64,000 nt of DNA from Pipra filicauda (GCF_003945595.2 NW_024104529.1:496001-560000), one strand, 5' to 3'; shown: positions 34,951-49,900, counted from the stretch's first letter. Translations and numbers: made by a program. The notes: generated by a model from the letters alone, not told the origin.

Positions 34951-37900
34951 CCTGGGGAGGAGCCCTCCCTCCCCTCGCCGTTCTGTGCCGGCAAACATCC
35001 TCTTGCAGCCCCGCTTGGATTCGTGGGCGTTCCAAACCGGATTTGGTGCTTTTCCAAGGAGCCTGTCAAACCTCTCTCTTACCTCAGTGCTGCCTTGCGT
35101 GCTTAACTTGTCAAAGTTCATGATGTGTTTTCCTTATTCCTGTGCGCATCTTCTTATCTTGCTTGCTTTTTAAAGAGCACCTTTTATGCTTCTGCTGATG
35201 AGGGAAATGGAGTCTAACTACAGCACTTTCTTTCTGTTTCTTTTTTCCTATTTTAATCTCTTCTGAAAGTGGTATGCAGAGTGCTGTCTTTAAATAGTAC
35301 CCACGCCCCAGCATGCAAATATTTATCTGTTTCGCTCCGTTAGCTTTCTCTCGCTTCCTCCTGTTAGTGCAGTTTTGCGTTTTGAATTAAACACGACTGG
35401 GAGGAAGGGAGACTGTGCTGATTGATGGTTTTCTTTGTAACTTGTTTCTGCAAGAGTGTCCAAGGTAAGCACAGGATTAGATGGCCCATTAAAACAACAT
35501 CCAGCCGAACGCACCATCTGAAGACTTGTGGCCCAATGAAGGGAGCCATTCTGGAGTCAAAACTTTTCCATTAGTGGTGACATGCTGAAAATCACTAATA
35601 TGTGGATATGCTTAGGGATAATGTTATTTTAAGTTAGAAAAAATAAAATCATGTGCAAAGCCTGGAAGACATTCAAAACGTCTTGAAGCCCATCTCAATG
35701 AATAAATATACTCATTCAAGTAAAACTTTTATGTATTAAAAAAGTGAGTATTAAATCTCACCTATGAAAATATAATGAAGTTTTTAATATCTTCCTTTCC
35801 TATGTCTGGCTAAAATCTGCAAGAACAAAACGAACAACTCCACACCAGGAAGGAGGGTGTGAAGATGAATCTTCCACTGGAAGTGCACCAGCCTCTCTGG
35901 GTGGTACTTGCTGCTCCCAACAGCCTTCATGGTCACATCTGGGGATTTAGACACAGTAGACTGACTGTGTTTTCTTTGGGATGCTTTCTTTGGCGAATTG
36001 TTAATTGTTAGTTTAATGAAAAGCCTGCAATATTCCATCAGGTCTCTTTGGGATTGTTCAGGGTCAGTGATTGATTGTGTTGTATTTTAAGGTATACGTG
36101 GCTTGCCAGTCGATGCTTATTGTGCTCGTGGGAGCTGTGCCCAGGTACCACATAGACCAGGAGGGAATTCCAGCGAGCAGAGCTGAGCTTGCCAAGCACA
36201 TCCATTTTGCCAGCAACTTCACATCCATCGTCACTGAGGCGAGTACTTCCTTCAGTGTCATCAGTTCTTCTCTTCTTGGGATTTGTGCCACTGGTGCAGG
36301 ACATGGCATGTGGAAAAGCCAAGCAGGGCTTAGTGTAATGTATGGCTTATGCTACTAAAAATCTTTAGAATCCACCATTTGGCTCTTTGACTTTATTATT
36401 ATTTTTAAATCGGAAAGTATGTGACTGAATTATTAGTTTAGTTTTCCTAGTGTAAATCTAATACTTATTAATTTAGGTCGAACTTTCCGTATGTTACTTA
36501 TTTTCAGTTTTACCTTCAGCTGTTTTAGAAAGTCATTATTAATGAAGAATGATCATTTCATTACAGTTTATAACTGGAATTGAGGATGAGCTCCTCCTAA
36601 TGTCTGTTGAGTGCTGAGAGATGTTCAGTCTGTCGTGCCTGCACAATCTGCTGTGCATGTAAGCTTGGCCATGAGTTACATTGGTTCCTTACAGAAGATG
36701 AAACCAATATGAAAATGGAACTTGTGCACCACACATCTGGATATTTTAATGTGTGGTGAGAGCGGGAGATGGAACAGATTGAAGTTTGCTGAGGGGGACA
36801 GAAGCTTTATTCTTCATCCTTATGCTTTATGAATTCCGGGCAAGAGGCTCTGCTTGCTTTTCCCTGGTCCCTGGGCTGTAATCCCTCAGACAGGCACGAG
36901 TGACCTGAGCAGTGCTGCCAGTGCCAGAAAACAGGCTGTGTGGGTGGCTGGAGTGGTGGCCTGAACTGCTGGAGTTCTGCTGATGGAATTCTTGGAGCAG
37001 TTCTCAGTAAACTCCTATAAGACAGGTTAGCACTTGGTGTAGCTGGTGCCAAATTTTACTGCCTTCCTGTTATCTCAAGTGTGACTGTGCAATGTTTACC
37101 TTGGAGAAATGTAGTGACTAGACATTGGAGGAATGATGCAATATTGGATCATATCCTCTGTCAGAAACAGATTTTTTTGATTAGCAAGATCGCCCTTCAG
37201 TTCCAGACTTTCAGCAGGATGCCTGATGTGGGGTAGTGCTTAATTTATAACCAGAAATCAACAAATTTTAACTAAGACTGTGTTTCTAAATGTAGGAGGC
37301 AGTGTCCCTATTTTCAAAATATGTGGTAATTCCCAAGATTCATCAAAACAGATTTATGTTCCCATGTGTTTTGGTAACTTTAAGATTTTTTAAAACTGTA
37401 TTGTTAACAGTCTTCTTATGGAATCTTTAGATGCTGACCAGCATTTTGCCGCTAAGGGTCTAGTGAGTAAATCACACTTCCATGTGGATATAAAGAGCTG
37501 AGAGGATGTCTGTTTTGGTGAGAGCAAAATTGGCAACGCTTTTGTTGGCGAGCTATAGTTCATTTTGAAAAATATTTAACAAGTTCTCTTTGTGCAAATA
37601 AAATACATGGATGCATTCTTTTAAAAGTTACATTCTTCACAGCTCGTTACATTAGACTTGTTAAAATACAAACATGCATCCACCGAGCAGCACAAGGAAC
37701 AGTTTGCAAAAGCAATCTTTCCTGGTTCTGCCCTGAGAAAGGAAGCTGCTTCTGTAAAGTTTATTTTCTTTATTTTGGCATTGGAGATTAAACTTTGTGG
37801 AGATTAAATATTCTCTGTTCTGTTCTGGTTATCCAGGGGAACTGTTCTCAAAAAACCTCCAGAGCAGCTCTTGACTTCTGCTTCAGGAACTAATTGTTGT

Positions 37901-40900
37901 AATTAATTTTGGCATAACTAAGAATTCATAAATAATAGCTCAGGCTTAGTTTATGAAAAATACAGTTGTTAGAATTGCTTCTTGCTCCGGCATCAACTCA
38001 GTCCCCTGCTTTAACAAGTGATGGTGCTTAGGAAGGTGAGTTCAGGATTGGACAGTGAGTTCAGGAACTTCTACATTTGGTGTAGAAATGGTCCCTTACT
38101 CTTGAGAAGTGGATTTTTGCAACCATATCCAGGAGCATAAAGTTGTGTGGTCTCTTGTATCAACCTGAAATACTCTGCAGGCAAGAACTGGGAGTTTGAA
38201 ATCTGTGTGGTGTGGCGTGCTAGAGTGGAGAAGGAGTGCTCTGTGCCTTGGAGAACACATGCAGTGATATTGTTATTCTTTAATTTTCCTGAGGGTTTGT
38301 GCCCAGGGGTGTTTCATTGTTGAAGTCTCCTCAGAAAGTTAAGAAACCATAAGTTTTGGGGCTACATCTTTATCCAGTGTGACACTCATCTGCTTTTTTG
38401 GAAATAAATTTTCCAGTAAATACACTGGGAATTACTTGAAATACTCAAATAATGATGAAATAGTTCTCTGGGTAAAGCTTTGCGTTGAATTAGTTTATTT
38501 CCTTTCCTGGAAAACGACTTAGGATTTTCTGATTCTTTCCCAGGCTGGTGGGGTCAGCAGTGTTTCTAAGTCCAGCAGTGTGTTTCTGTGAGTGTTGACT
38601 CTCCCTGTCTGTAGTACAGGGCCTGCACAAGCTCTCTGTGTGCCTTGCCCCAGCAGGAAATAGTGTTTCATTCTGATTTCAACCCACTCTGAGCTCATTT
38701 TCTTCTCTTCTGATAATTTTTGACCGCGCTACCTCAGTTTAGCTTTTGGATGAGGCAGAAAGTACACTTTGTGAAGAAACCCATGATGCATTTCTAACTT
38801 TGGCTTGGCTATAAATGCACGTGTGCAGTGAGATACTGAAACACCAGTGAGTAGTCTGTAAGTAGTTCTTGGCATTTTTATGAAACAAGGACATTTTTCC
38901 GTAATCCCTTCCCGATTGCCTTCGAGGGTTCAGCATGTGTATGGTGGGGAAGGGCACCAGGGATCACCAGGATCCGGAAGCACAGCTGCACAGCATTAAC
39001 TCCCTGAGTACTGCAGCACTGAACGTGCATTATTCTTGCTAAGGAAGGATTTTTAATATCTGTGCTTTGAAACAGCTGAGTTGGTTCAGTGCTGGATAAG
39101 CTGTTAACAGTTCAGACTCTCCTTGTTTTAATAACCTAAGGTAAGCTGCCTGGCCAAAGCTTGGGAATTGGGGTGCAACTATTTGCACTTACTAAGTTGA
39201 AAGATTTTAATATATTACATTGAAATTTCCTGAGGGAGAGATGTTAGGGTCTGTTGGGGAGGCAAAAACATGGCTACTGTGGGCTTACCTATCAAGCTTT
39301 GAATAAAACTTTAATGGGATATAAAACAACAAGTGGGAAATGGCAAGTGAAGAATTTTGATAGATTTTTCATTGTTTTTGAGGAAAGCAGCAACTTGGTG
39401 TTCATACTTCTAATAAGGATATTATTTTTTTTTGGCAGTGGTACCTAATTGACCGAGAAGCCTACAAAGTAAGCCTTGCATCATCCCTGTTTTTTGCTGG
39501 ACTGCTCATTGGAAATATCACATTTGGCCCTTTGTCAGATAAACTGGGCAGGAAACCAGTGTATATCTCAGGTAGGAGTGTTAAAAGATTTTTCTTCAGC
39601 ATTCTACATGGATAACATCTCTTTTCTTCCCTGCCCCTGGCCCACCCTGCTCAGAGGCTGCTCGTGGGTCCCCTGCTCTGTCAGTGATCTGTGTCAGCTT
39701 GTCACCCAGAGTGGAGCAGCACTGAAATTGTCAATATGAGTGTGCTGAGCAACACAGAGGTCACAGAATGTCGATGTCAGATGAAAAAGAACCTGGTTTT
39801 ACCCTGGTTATCACTACTGGAGCGCAGTATTCCACACATTGCCCAACCATATTGTTCCAAATGAAAAATAATTTGCCCGGTTTTGGAGGGTGAGAATGAT
39901 TTCCCTAAACATCTTTGGAGTGGGTTCCTCCTGTCCTGGTGTTCTGTTTTCCAGACCCTTTTGCAACCAAAGGGTCTTTTTGTTTAATGAGAACATTGTG
40001 TGAAGGAAATGTCACCTTTGACACTGCAGGCCTCAAGTGTGTGCCTTGAAAATGATTGTAATTTTCATATGATGTGATTTCAGAAAGCCAAACGCAAGAC
40101 ATGAGCACTAAAGTCTACTCACTATAGTCAGTCGCTGACTGTGGTCCCTGCTCTGTTTTGGAGTTCAAGCTGTGTAGCAGAAGTACTAATTCCATTTTAT
40201 TCTGTCTCTACAGGTCTCTTTTTTGATGTCATTTTTGGGTATGTCACAGCCTTAGCTCCGAATTATGACATATTTGCAGTTTCACGGTTTTTTGTTGGAA
40301 TCGTGAATGGTGGAATGGCTCTTGTGTCTTTTGTCCTAACACAGGAATATGTAGGAAAATCATTTTGGTCATTTACAGGTGGGATTTGGGATATATTTAA
40401 TCATTGTTACTGTGACACATATTGTTCTATCAGTGCCTTACATTTTATGTTTGTACAAAGTCAAGTCAGTTGTAGTATAAATCAGATGAGTGTGATGTGA
40501 TTCATCCAGGTTCTCATTTCTGTGGGAAAGGTGCCTGAATAAGGGAGATGGGACTGAGTTTGTTTGATAAGTAGCAAAACTGAGGTTTTCAAATTGATAC
40601 ACTAATTCCTAAAATTTCTCAATTTGTACACTGCATTACGTTAAAAAAGAAAACAAATGTTTTGGCAGATCCTGCCTACTTCTCCTGTGTGATACCTTGG
40701 GAAGGTATTCTGGGAAAAGTCTCTGTGAACCACAAAATGAGCTGGTGCCTGGACAGTGTTTTTTCCACTGCTGAATGTGCTGACCATCCAGTATTTTTAA
40801 ATGTCCTTTTCTCATATGCCAATGCTGAGACTTAAAATAAGTTTAACACTTGGATGTCAGTTTCAAAGCTGGAGTAGCTCAGGCTGTAACGCCTTTCTGG

Positions 40901-43900
40901 CAGACACAACATGGGGAAAAACATAGTCCAAATGCTGGCTTTCTGTGTCTGTGATGAGCATATTTCTCTCCCTCATTTATTCAGTTGCCTCGTTCTGCTG
41001 TTTTTCTTACTTTTTTCTCTGAGCTCCTGGGGGTGTATGAGACAGTTGTGGTTTAGTTATAACCTTTCACCTTTTTTTTTAAGTACTGAATTTTCCTCTT
41101 CTGAGTTCACTTTTCTGACTTGTGCTTTCTCTCTCTCTCTCCTGCCCTTCCTCCTCTCTTGCCCGGTTGTCTCTCTCTGCTCTTCCCAGACTCCTCCCTG
41201 CAGGGCCAGCCTCCTGATGGATGGACAAGCTGGGCCATTTCCTGCTGCTTGTTGCTCTAGGTGCTCTATTCCAGTTGTGCTCAGCGTTGGGAAGGAGGGA
41301 CTGAGGGAGATGCTGGATGCAGCTCAGCTGTGTCAGAGCAGCTGTCGGGATGTTGATGTGAGCTAGGCTTTGTGGGACTCAGCTCCGAGTGTCTGGGGGC
41401 CACAGGATCTCCTGTGTTTGGCTGCAGAAGGTTTGTTGCTGGGCTTTTGGAGTTCCAGTTGACCCCGTATTTTAAACACTTTTCTTTATGTTAGTTCATC
41501 AGAAATCTGCTGTAATAAACCCCAGGATTGGCAGCTGGTTTTGTACTGAGCTCAGTCCTCGTACTTCTGTAACTTCCAATTTCTGCTCCAGCCTGCTGCT
41601 TCTATTCAAGATTTCCCTAACAGACCTAAATAAATCACTTGCTCCCAATGCTTCCCCTCCTGTCCTCAGGTTTTCTCTTTAGTGTCTAAGTTCCTGTTCA
41701 TGTCTTGCTCTCTCCTATGTCCCACTCTTTTATTTTTTTAAAGGGGGAAAAAACCCCCCAACCCTCCCATACACTACACAAAGCTGTTCTTCATTGGGAT
41801 TCCATGTTACACTTAAGCCAGCTGGTTCACAAGTGCTGTAAAGATAGCTCATAAAATTGCTGTTTTATTTAGGAATTTCAGGCTTCTGCTTTAAGAATTT
41901 TTTCTCTTTTGCCAGTGGTTTTCCGTGGTGATTGGCTTGCTCTTGTTTTTTCAGGTTCACTAACTAATGTGACATTTGCAGTTGGCATTGCTGTTTTTGC
42001 TTTGCTGGGTTACTGTATCAGAGAGTGGCGCTACCTCGCCTTGGTGTCGAACACTCCCGGAGTCTTCTTCCTCCTCCTCTCTTTGTAAGTGGTTCACGTG
42101 CATTCTCATGATAAGAAAAAAAAATGCAGTAATGAACCTTGTCACCATTTGAGAGGGGTGTAAAGGAGGGTGACACTTTTCTGTAGGGTTCTGTGAGCCA
42201 AGCAGGAGTTAAAACTGTGTTGTGCAGGAAGAAGGGGTGTGAAGTGAAGCAGGAAGTCGGGGTTACCCAGCAGACAGGCTTGTGTTTCTGTGTGTTGTTA
42301 CAGCTGTGGTGGCCAGCGCTGCAGAGAGCAGCTGTGTGCCAGCTGTCCAAGGAAACTCAGTTACAGATCTGCTTGGGAAGGGAAGAGAAGGCCGGCCAGA
42401 GGCTGTGAACTGGAGCATCTGCCAGGGACAGGAACACTGCCTTCTGCCAAGGCAGGGCTTCAGAGCTTGGGAAGGGATTGTAGAGTTCCTCTCCATGAGA
42501 CTCAGCATGCAAAGGGAACTAAGTGAGAGCACTAGGAATTGCCTTTTTAGTGTGATGTGCTGTGTATCTGCTTGCTTTTGAGGTTCCTTGTGTCTATTCC
42601 TAGCGCTGCTGTGCTTGGGTGCTCCTATTTAGAATTCCCACACTGACATTATCAAAAAATTGATTATAAAATGCATCAGTATTTAAGGAATTAGATGCTA
42701 GCTTTGTCTGGGCTGTGTTCTTAGAAAATGTTCTTTTAATGTATCAAGTAATGCACCTTGTATACTCCTGGTCACTAGTTAAAGCTGTAGAAGAAATAAA
42801 AGAATAGTGTAGTATTTTGCCTGCACATTAATACCAGGAATGTCTAGCACACGGTACAGATGGGAAAAAGCTCTTCTGATTTCCATTATTTTTTAGATAG
42901 ATCTGCTCTTGAATTAAGTTCTGTTAAAGAATACAGTAAAAAAACCCACCTCGCTTCCTGTAGTCAAGGAAAACAAACTCTGCGGGCAGCAGAAGGAAGT
43001 TCTGCATGATGTGTTTTCCTCTATAGCGTTCTGTTTCTGATGGAGTAGAATTACTTCCCCAAAAACTAAAAATGCTGGGATCCTCTGAAGTAATGAAAGT
43101 TTAGTTTGGTTGTAGGATGTATACATCTGTTAAGAGTACTGGAGAAAATAAATGTTGAGTTAAAAATATTCCATTCCTTATTTTATGGCTCATATAAAAG
43201 CTGCCACAGAGGAAAAAGAAAAGCTGGAATAATGAACTGAAGTTGTGGAAAGCCAGGATATTCTGATTATACGTGGGAATAAGAGATTTAAATCTTATAT
43301 GAGCAGTGATGAGCTGGTACTGGAGCCTGACAATTAATTCCCCAGTAAGGTTTCTTTCCTTCTCTCTGCTCCAACTTGGAGCCCTTCCTGTAGTGGAGAA
43401 GCTTGAAATAAACTTTGTGAAAACCAGGTTTTGTTCAGGATGTTCAAATAGTAGAGGTTTGAGATGCTTCCTTGGCCATGCTATTGTAGCATTGCCTAAG
43501 AAGTCAGTTCAGCAGAAGTCAAGAATGAGATGTAAACTTTTCTAACATGACTGAGTGCATTGTCAGGCATCTCCCAGGGATCCATCTGTAAGGTTTAACT
43601 GTATTATCACCAGGCTGCCTGGAACTGAATGTGCAGAACAGTACAACTATAATGTGTTCCTCTGGATTTTGTATTGGTATTTTTATCCAAGTATTGATTT
43701 GCAAAATGGTAAGATTGACTTTAGAGCAGTGAATGAACTTGTCATTGTTGCTCTTCTGTTCCCTCCTGTTAGCATGCTCCCAGAATCTCCACGGTGGCTG
43801 TACTCCCAAGGGAAAACAGCAGAAGCTGAAGACGTGTTGCAATATATTGCCCTTTGTAATGGAAAAGAAAGATTAAATCTAAAATTGAAACCAAGTGCAG

Positions 43901-46900
43901 GAACTCTGAGGAAGGATGAGTTGGCACCTGGAATCCTGAACTTGGTGAAACAGCCGGTCCTTCGGTGGCGAACCATCCTTCTGATGTACATCTGGTGGGT
44001 GACAGCAAGGTGCTGAGGTGTTGGGGGTGAATCAGACACGAGGAAGTAATGAACATTTTCATCCTTTTCTCTAAAAAGTAGTATCTTTAAAAAGTACAGA
44101 ACATCAATGTACCATAAATGTGTCGGTTGATGGTAGACAATAATCCTGCGAAGTGATGTGTTGCAAGGTTGCTGTTCTGTCATTGTTGCTGTTGTGTTTT
44201 ATTTTCAGTATGTTACTTAGAAACTGCTTCAAAACCTACTAAGAAATAATCTGGTGAGAACATAATATTTACGTAGAGTGAAATGAGAAGCTGAAGCAGA
44301 AATTACTGAGAGGATGTGTGTTTGAACCAGCCTTGGGAAGAAAAGGGCTGCACAGATTAGGCAGCCACAGAGATCTGGATTAAGAAGAAGAGTTAAGAGC
44401 CTGAAATTACATTTCACAGGTTCAGTGCAGGAAAATTGTGAGCAAGGTAAAATACAGGTTGCATAGATTTATATTAGGTGCTGTCTTGAAAAGTGATACA
44501 ACTGTACCAAGTTACTGTAATTAAATAGGAGCTTTTCTCATTGCCTTATTTCCCTTCCAGGAGGATCTAAGAGTTGTCTTCTTACCATGTACCTCAATAT
44601 AGCTAATCCATAACTTGGCATAATTTACCTTTTGAATGCTTTCTTAGTCCTAAAGACTAGTTCTGTTAATAATATAACTTTTCTGGTTATTTTTAGGTAT
44701 GTCTGCAGCTTTGTGTACTATGGACTAACTTTAAATGCTGGTGAATTAAGAGGAAATCTCTATTTAAACGTGGCTCTTTCTGGTCTTGTAGAAGTTCCAA
44801 CATTTCCTCTCTGCATGTTTTTCATTGAGAAATCCTGGTAAGAAAAACTTATTTCCTAGTTCTCTGCATGTATTTTTAGATACCCTAGAAAAATATTAAC
44901 ATTTTTCTCAGTGAGATACTTCACTACTTCTGAACAGTGTTGGTTCTTTGGGGATTTACTCTGCTGTAGGAGTTTCTGCACTTGATGCAGAAATGAGACT
45001 AGTTTTCTACGTCTTTGCTTTTTTAGTTTTGTTCAGATCTTACATTACTCTGGAGATAAGCTCTTCAATGATTAATGTTATTAAAAATTTTTGGTCTTTA
45101 TGGAAAGAAGTGAGTAGCCTAGTTATTTAAGTACCTATAGGTTATATATCTCTCTTACATATTTTATTCAGAATAACATGGTTTTGTAGTGCCTACTGAC
45201 TGCAGTTGAAAGCAGTTTTCAGCATTGTTCATTTTTACCTAATCTTTTCTGAGAGAACTTTGAAGTGAGAGCTGTTCAATTTTCAGGAAGGCACGGGTGA
45301 TCCATGTCTGTGTATTTTCGTACTTTTCAGTGTGCTTGGAGGCCATCCTTTGTGTCGGTGCTTTTTTCTGAAGCCCAAAAATTCTGACAACCGAGCGCTC
45401 CTCAGGGTTTCATGTAACCTGCACATTTGGTGTCTTTGTAATGATACTTTGGTCTCACTGAGGTCAGTGGCAAAAAGCCACAAGATGTGAAGCACTGACC
45501 AAGGTACAATAGATTTAGAGCTGTTACTTGTGCTGCTGTGTACTTCAGTACTTTGGTAATTTGCAGACAAACTGAAAAACACTGGAGGGCCTTGTTTCCG
45601 TCTTTACCCGGGTGCTCTTTTCCTTCCAGGTCTGGAAGACGTAAAACCATGACGTGTTTTCTGACATTTGCAGGACTTGCCTGTGTGTTTACCATGTTTT
45701 TGCCAACAAATGCTGGTAAGTGTGTGCTACTGGCAAAGCAGAAGTCGGGATAAAAGCTGACAGAACAACTTGATGGACACTTTGTGACCGAGTGTATGAG
45801 GGCCTGGTGCCCTATCCATTTACACCCCTCTCTTCTCTTTTTGGGGCTGGTCAGGGAGACAGGGGCTTGTCTATATTCCTTTTAACTCCTTACAGGCATA
45901 ATTTGACTGTGTTAGTTGACTAAGTTGGCCTGGCTGTAAGCCCTTGGCTCTCTGAAGGCCAACCCAAGGTGTCCCATTCTGTCTCAGACACTGACCCTGC
46001 ATTCATTGATCACTATTAAGCAGTTCACCTTAAAGTACTGGATTTCATAGCTAGACCACTGTGCAGTGTAATCTTGGTTTGGATCTTGACAGTGTGAGGT
46101 GCCAAGCTTAATTTTACAGTGGTTTTGGTGGCATGTGGTATTTACAGAAATAGAAAACAAACGTTTTCCAGAATTAGAAGTTCAATTCATCCTTAAAAAA
46201 CACCACTAAAAAGCCACTAAAAAGCTTTAAAAAATAATTTTGTTCTTGAGAATTAGAAATGGAAGTCAGAATTGCAGTATGGAAGCCACAGGGATGGCAG
46301 GAAGCTTGCTGCCTTTGTCAGAATCAGCTGGGTATTGCTGTGTTATGCAGTTGTGAGGATAGCTCGTGGTAACAGTGGAGCATCATCACATGTGTTTCTG
46401 TTCTCAAAAGATGTGTTTTTCTCTGACATTGTCAGTGACATTCACAAAATGTTCAGTTTTGTCTTTTCAATTTTATTTCCATTCCAAGTACATTTTTTTC
46501 TATGCTAGTATTTATTTTAGCTACTGAAAACTTAGGTCTGTGTGACATTAACAAGTAGAAGTGGCTGCTCTCTGCTTGTGTTTTCCTTAACATCCCATCA
46601 GTAGAACTACTTCAGCCTTAACAGTGTTCTGACTGAGAGCACCAGCTCTGTGATCCCAAAGTAGTCTCCCATAGGCTATGTTTATCCTTAACAGGTATAA
46701 ATGCTGTCTGGCATCCAGTTCTAATTGATCTGAGAAAAGGCTCAGGAAGAAAAGCAGACGGAGAGAAAATGTCCCATAATCTGATATGCCATTAATTCAA
46801 GTTCTCAGACGTTTTGTTGCTCCTTTTATTGAGGCAGTGTCTTCCTTTATTCCAACAACTTTGCTCTTTGTGCTTCTCTTTATGAATTTTAAAACAAAAT

Positions 46901-49900
46901 GATAGAAAAGCAGTAGGGTAATACCTGAAGAGTTCCTTATTTACAGGAAGTCTTCTGCCTTTTCCAGTTGATTTGTCTTTAATCCCATTAAAACATCTGA
47001 CTTGGCACGGGGGTGAGAGTAAAGCTGGCTCTTGGCCCAGAGTGATCTGTGTCAGTTCAGAAGAAAAAAATTTGGTTCCAAGCATGATGAAGATGAGTCA
47101 CTTCAGATGAAACAAGGATTGCTGCAGCTCCAGTCTGACCCTCCCATTACTATTACATTTGTCTAAGTCTCTGTTCTTCCGAGTGATTGATAAGATCCTT
47201 GATTTTATTACAAGGGATTTAAGGTTTTAATGAGATGTTGGGCACCCACCTCTCATGTCTGTAACCTTTGCTTGATTTCTAAATAACTCTGCTAACTTGT
47301 GAATGAGAATCTGATCAGAATGATTTCCCCTGTGGAATAAGCCAAGAGCATTTCTGATATTAAAGATGTGTACTGAATTGGAGACTAAAATTCTACCAGT
47401 GGTTATGTAAAGACTGATATAACCCTCAGCTCCCCCTTTCCTTATCACTTAAAATTCATCAATTAGTTTGTGTATCAGACTGGAAGACGGTGAGGGAGAG
47501 TGGCAGTGGAGGGGCAATGGAGCTGTAATACTATTTTCTTTCAAAAGCTGCTGTAGAGCAGAAAGACCATCTGCATTTTGTGTCTGCTTTATACTGTAGC
47601 AAGCAAAGGAGACTCCCAGTCTAGGGGTAACTGGATTTTAGCTTTCATTGAGATTTATCTGTTTGTGCATAATACCTTTTTGTGGCTTTCCTTGATATGC
47701 TTTCCACTGCAGCAGGAAAGAGAATTTGCAGTTCTTTAAATCGATTTTACCTCAACTCTAGTTAATGTTGAGTATTTTGTGCTGAGAACGACCCTTTCAT
47801 GGTGGGTACCTTGTCTGAAGTAAGTTTAAAGACTCCTTCAGTCTCAAAAGTCCTGCTCAAATGAACTTTTATTCATGAAGGTGACTGACAGAGGGTGAAT
47901 CTACGTAATAGCACTGGGAGGACCAGCTTCACACCTTTCCATCTGGCAGCTGTGTGTAATATTCCAGTTCTTCCCATGTAAAAGGAGAACTTGGGTGAAA
48001 ATGTTGCGTCTGTTTTGCATGAGTTACAGAATTAGTGCAAAAATGCATCACACTTAAATTAAATCAAGTTTCTGGATTTCAGTTTACATACAGATGAATT
48101 TCTTCATCAGTTGAAACAGAATCTGACTGGATGAATTATACTGAAAGTACTGATGGGCAAAACTAAAAGAAAAGCAACTGAGAAGCAATCAGAGTTTCCC
48201 ATGACTTAACGAACATTATTTGATCCAAATCAAAAACGCTGAACTCAGTGCTAAGGAAGGGAACCTGAAATACAGCTAATCAGAATACTTGTTCTTTTTT
48301 CATCTAAAAAAGTATTAAATTCTCTTTTTATTAAAACATATGGTGCAAACATAACCATAACCAAAATCACGTTAATGAAAGCCAGGTTTCTTTTGGACTC
48401 TAAAAGATGCACACTTCAGTTTGGCCAACCAAACTCTGTCTCTTAGTAAACTTAGTAAATGCATTAGCATTTGTTCTTTCCAATTACAGAGCTGTCACAA
48501 TTTTAAGTCCCAACAGGGTGTCCTTGGGGAGCAAATAAACTGTTGAGGTGAATGAAGTTTCATGGTTTTAATCTAATAAATTAGTCAAGAAGGGTATGTT
48601 GTCTGTGCTTGTCAAAGGACGCAGTTACCTGGGAAGATGTTCTGACTGCAGAGCTGGAAGTAGCAGCCCTTCCTTTAGACATGTGATAGTTTGACAGTTT
48701 CCAAACAAACAAACAAAAAGGATCTGATTTCCTTTGTCCTAAATACAATTTTCTTAAGCTAGCTTAAGAAACTAGCTTGGTTGGGAAGAGCTGAGATACT
48801 GCTTTTGTACTCGTAGTTGAAAAATGTATGGGTTAAACACTGCTTTTTGTGACAGTCTCCAAATGAGGACTAGAAATTTGTGTCAAAAAAGAATAAGAAA
48901 AGAGACACTTCATGCTTACATCCTGTTTTCTCTTTCCTGAAAGGTCTCCTCCTGGGTCCCACTTTGTTAGCTCTGTGTGGAAAAATGATGGTCAGTGCTG
49001 CTTTCAACATCCTGTATATTTATACATCTGAGCTGTACCCAACAGTGCTGAGGTAATTTAGCAGAGCTTCTGGGTAAATGAAATTGTTTTCCATGCTCGG
49101 GATTGCAGGTGTGCTTTAGCATTTATCTGTAATTATTTTTACCTGAAATAACTGTATGAGTTCTTTCTGTAAGTAAGGCAGCTTGCCAGGGCTGGAAAGG
49201 GCTTCTCCAAGTAGTCACACATTTTGCACCAATGCACTTTTCCAGGCTGTTTGGGGAAATTTGCTCTTGGTCTGAATCCAGAGCAAAACCATGAAAACCA
49301 GCTTCTTGTGCTGCAGTGCTTGGTGATGTGTTTATCATTTCTACTATTGATTTTTGGGAGTACAATTACAGGGAGCAAACCCAAACACAATGATGTGATG
49401 GAAGTGTGTGCTACCTTAATAATAAATGCAGACTGTGCAGTAAGGACTAGTTACAGTCCTTTTGTGTGCTTACATCTCCCATATGACTTAGTTTGCCTGC
49501 TGGAAAGCAAGTTCTTTTCTATATCTTTGTTATTTAATTAAATATTTATAATGCAACCCATTTTAATAGTATCTCTATGACAGTCATTTGCTCTACACCA
49601 TTTAATTAATGGTGTAGAGCTAAAAACCTTAATTTATTTTTCATAGTTCTTACCAACTCTCTGTGAAGTTACTCTCCTGTTGTCCCAAGATAAATCTGAG
49701 ATAGGAAAACATAATACAGAGTCTTGTTCTTCTCACTCTCATGTTGGTCCCATGTGATTTTCTGGATGTGCTCTAAGTATGTGTTCAGACTTTGAACCAC
49801 ATTGCATGAGTCGATTAAGAATAGCAACTGCAAATGTACTCAAAAAAACTGGGCCCAGTTTAGAGAGAGCAGGAAAGTTGAAAGGTGATGTGGAGTAGGA

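Noticed and set aside
34041..35069. 342-codon minus-strand open frame
   Set aside because: It lies in the CpG island opposite exon 1 of the SLC22 gene. The Pro/Arg/Ala-rich composition and simultaneous long frames on both strands reflect few stop codons in GC-rich DNA.
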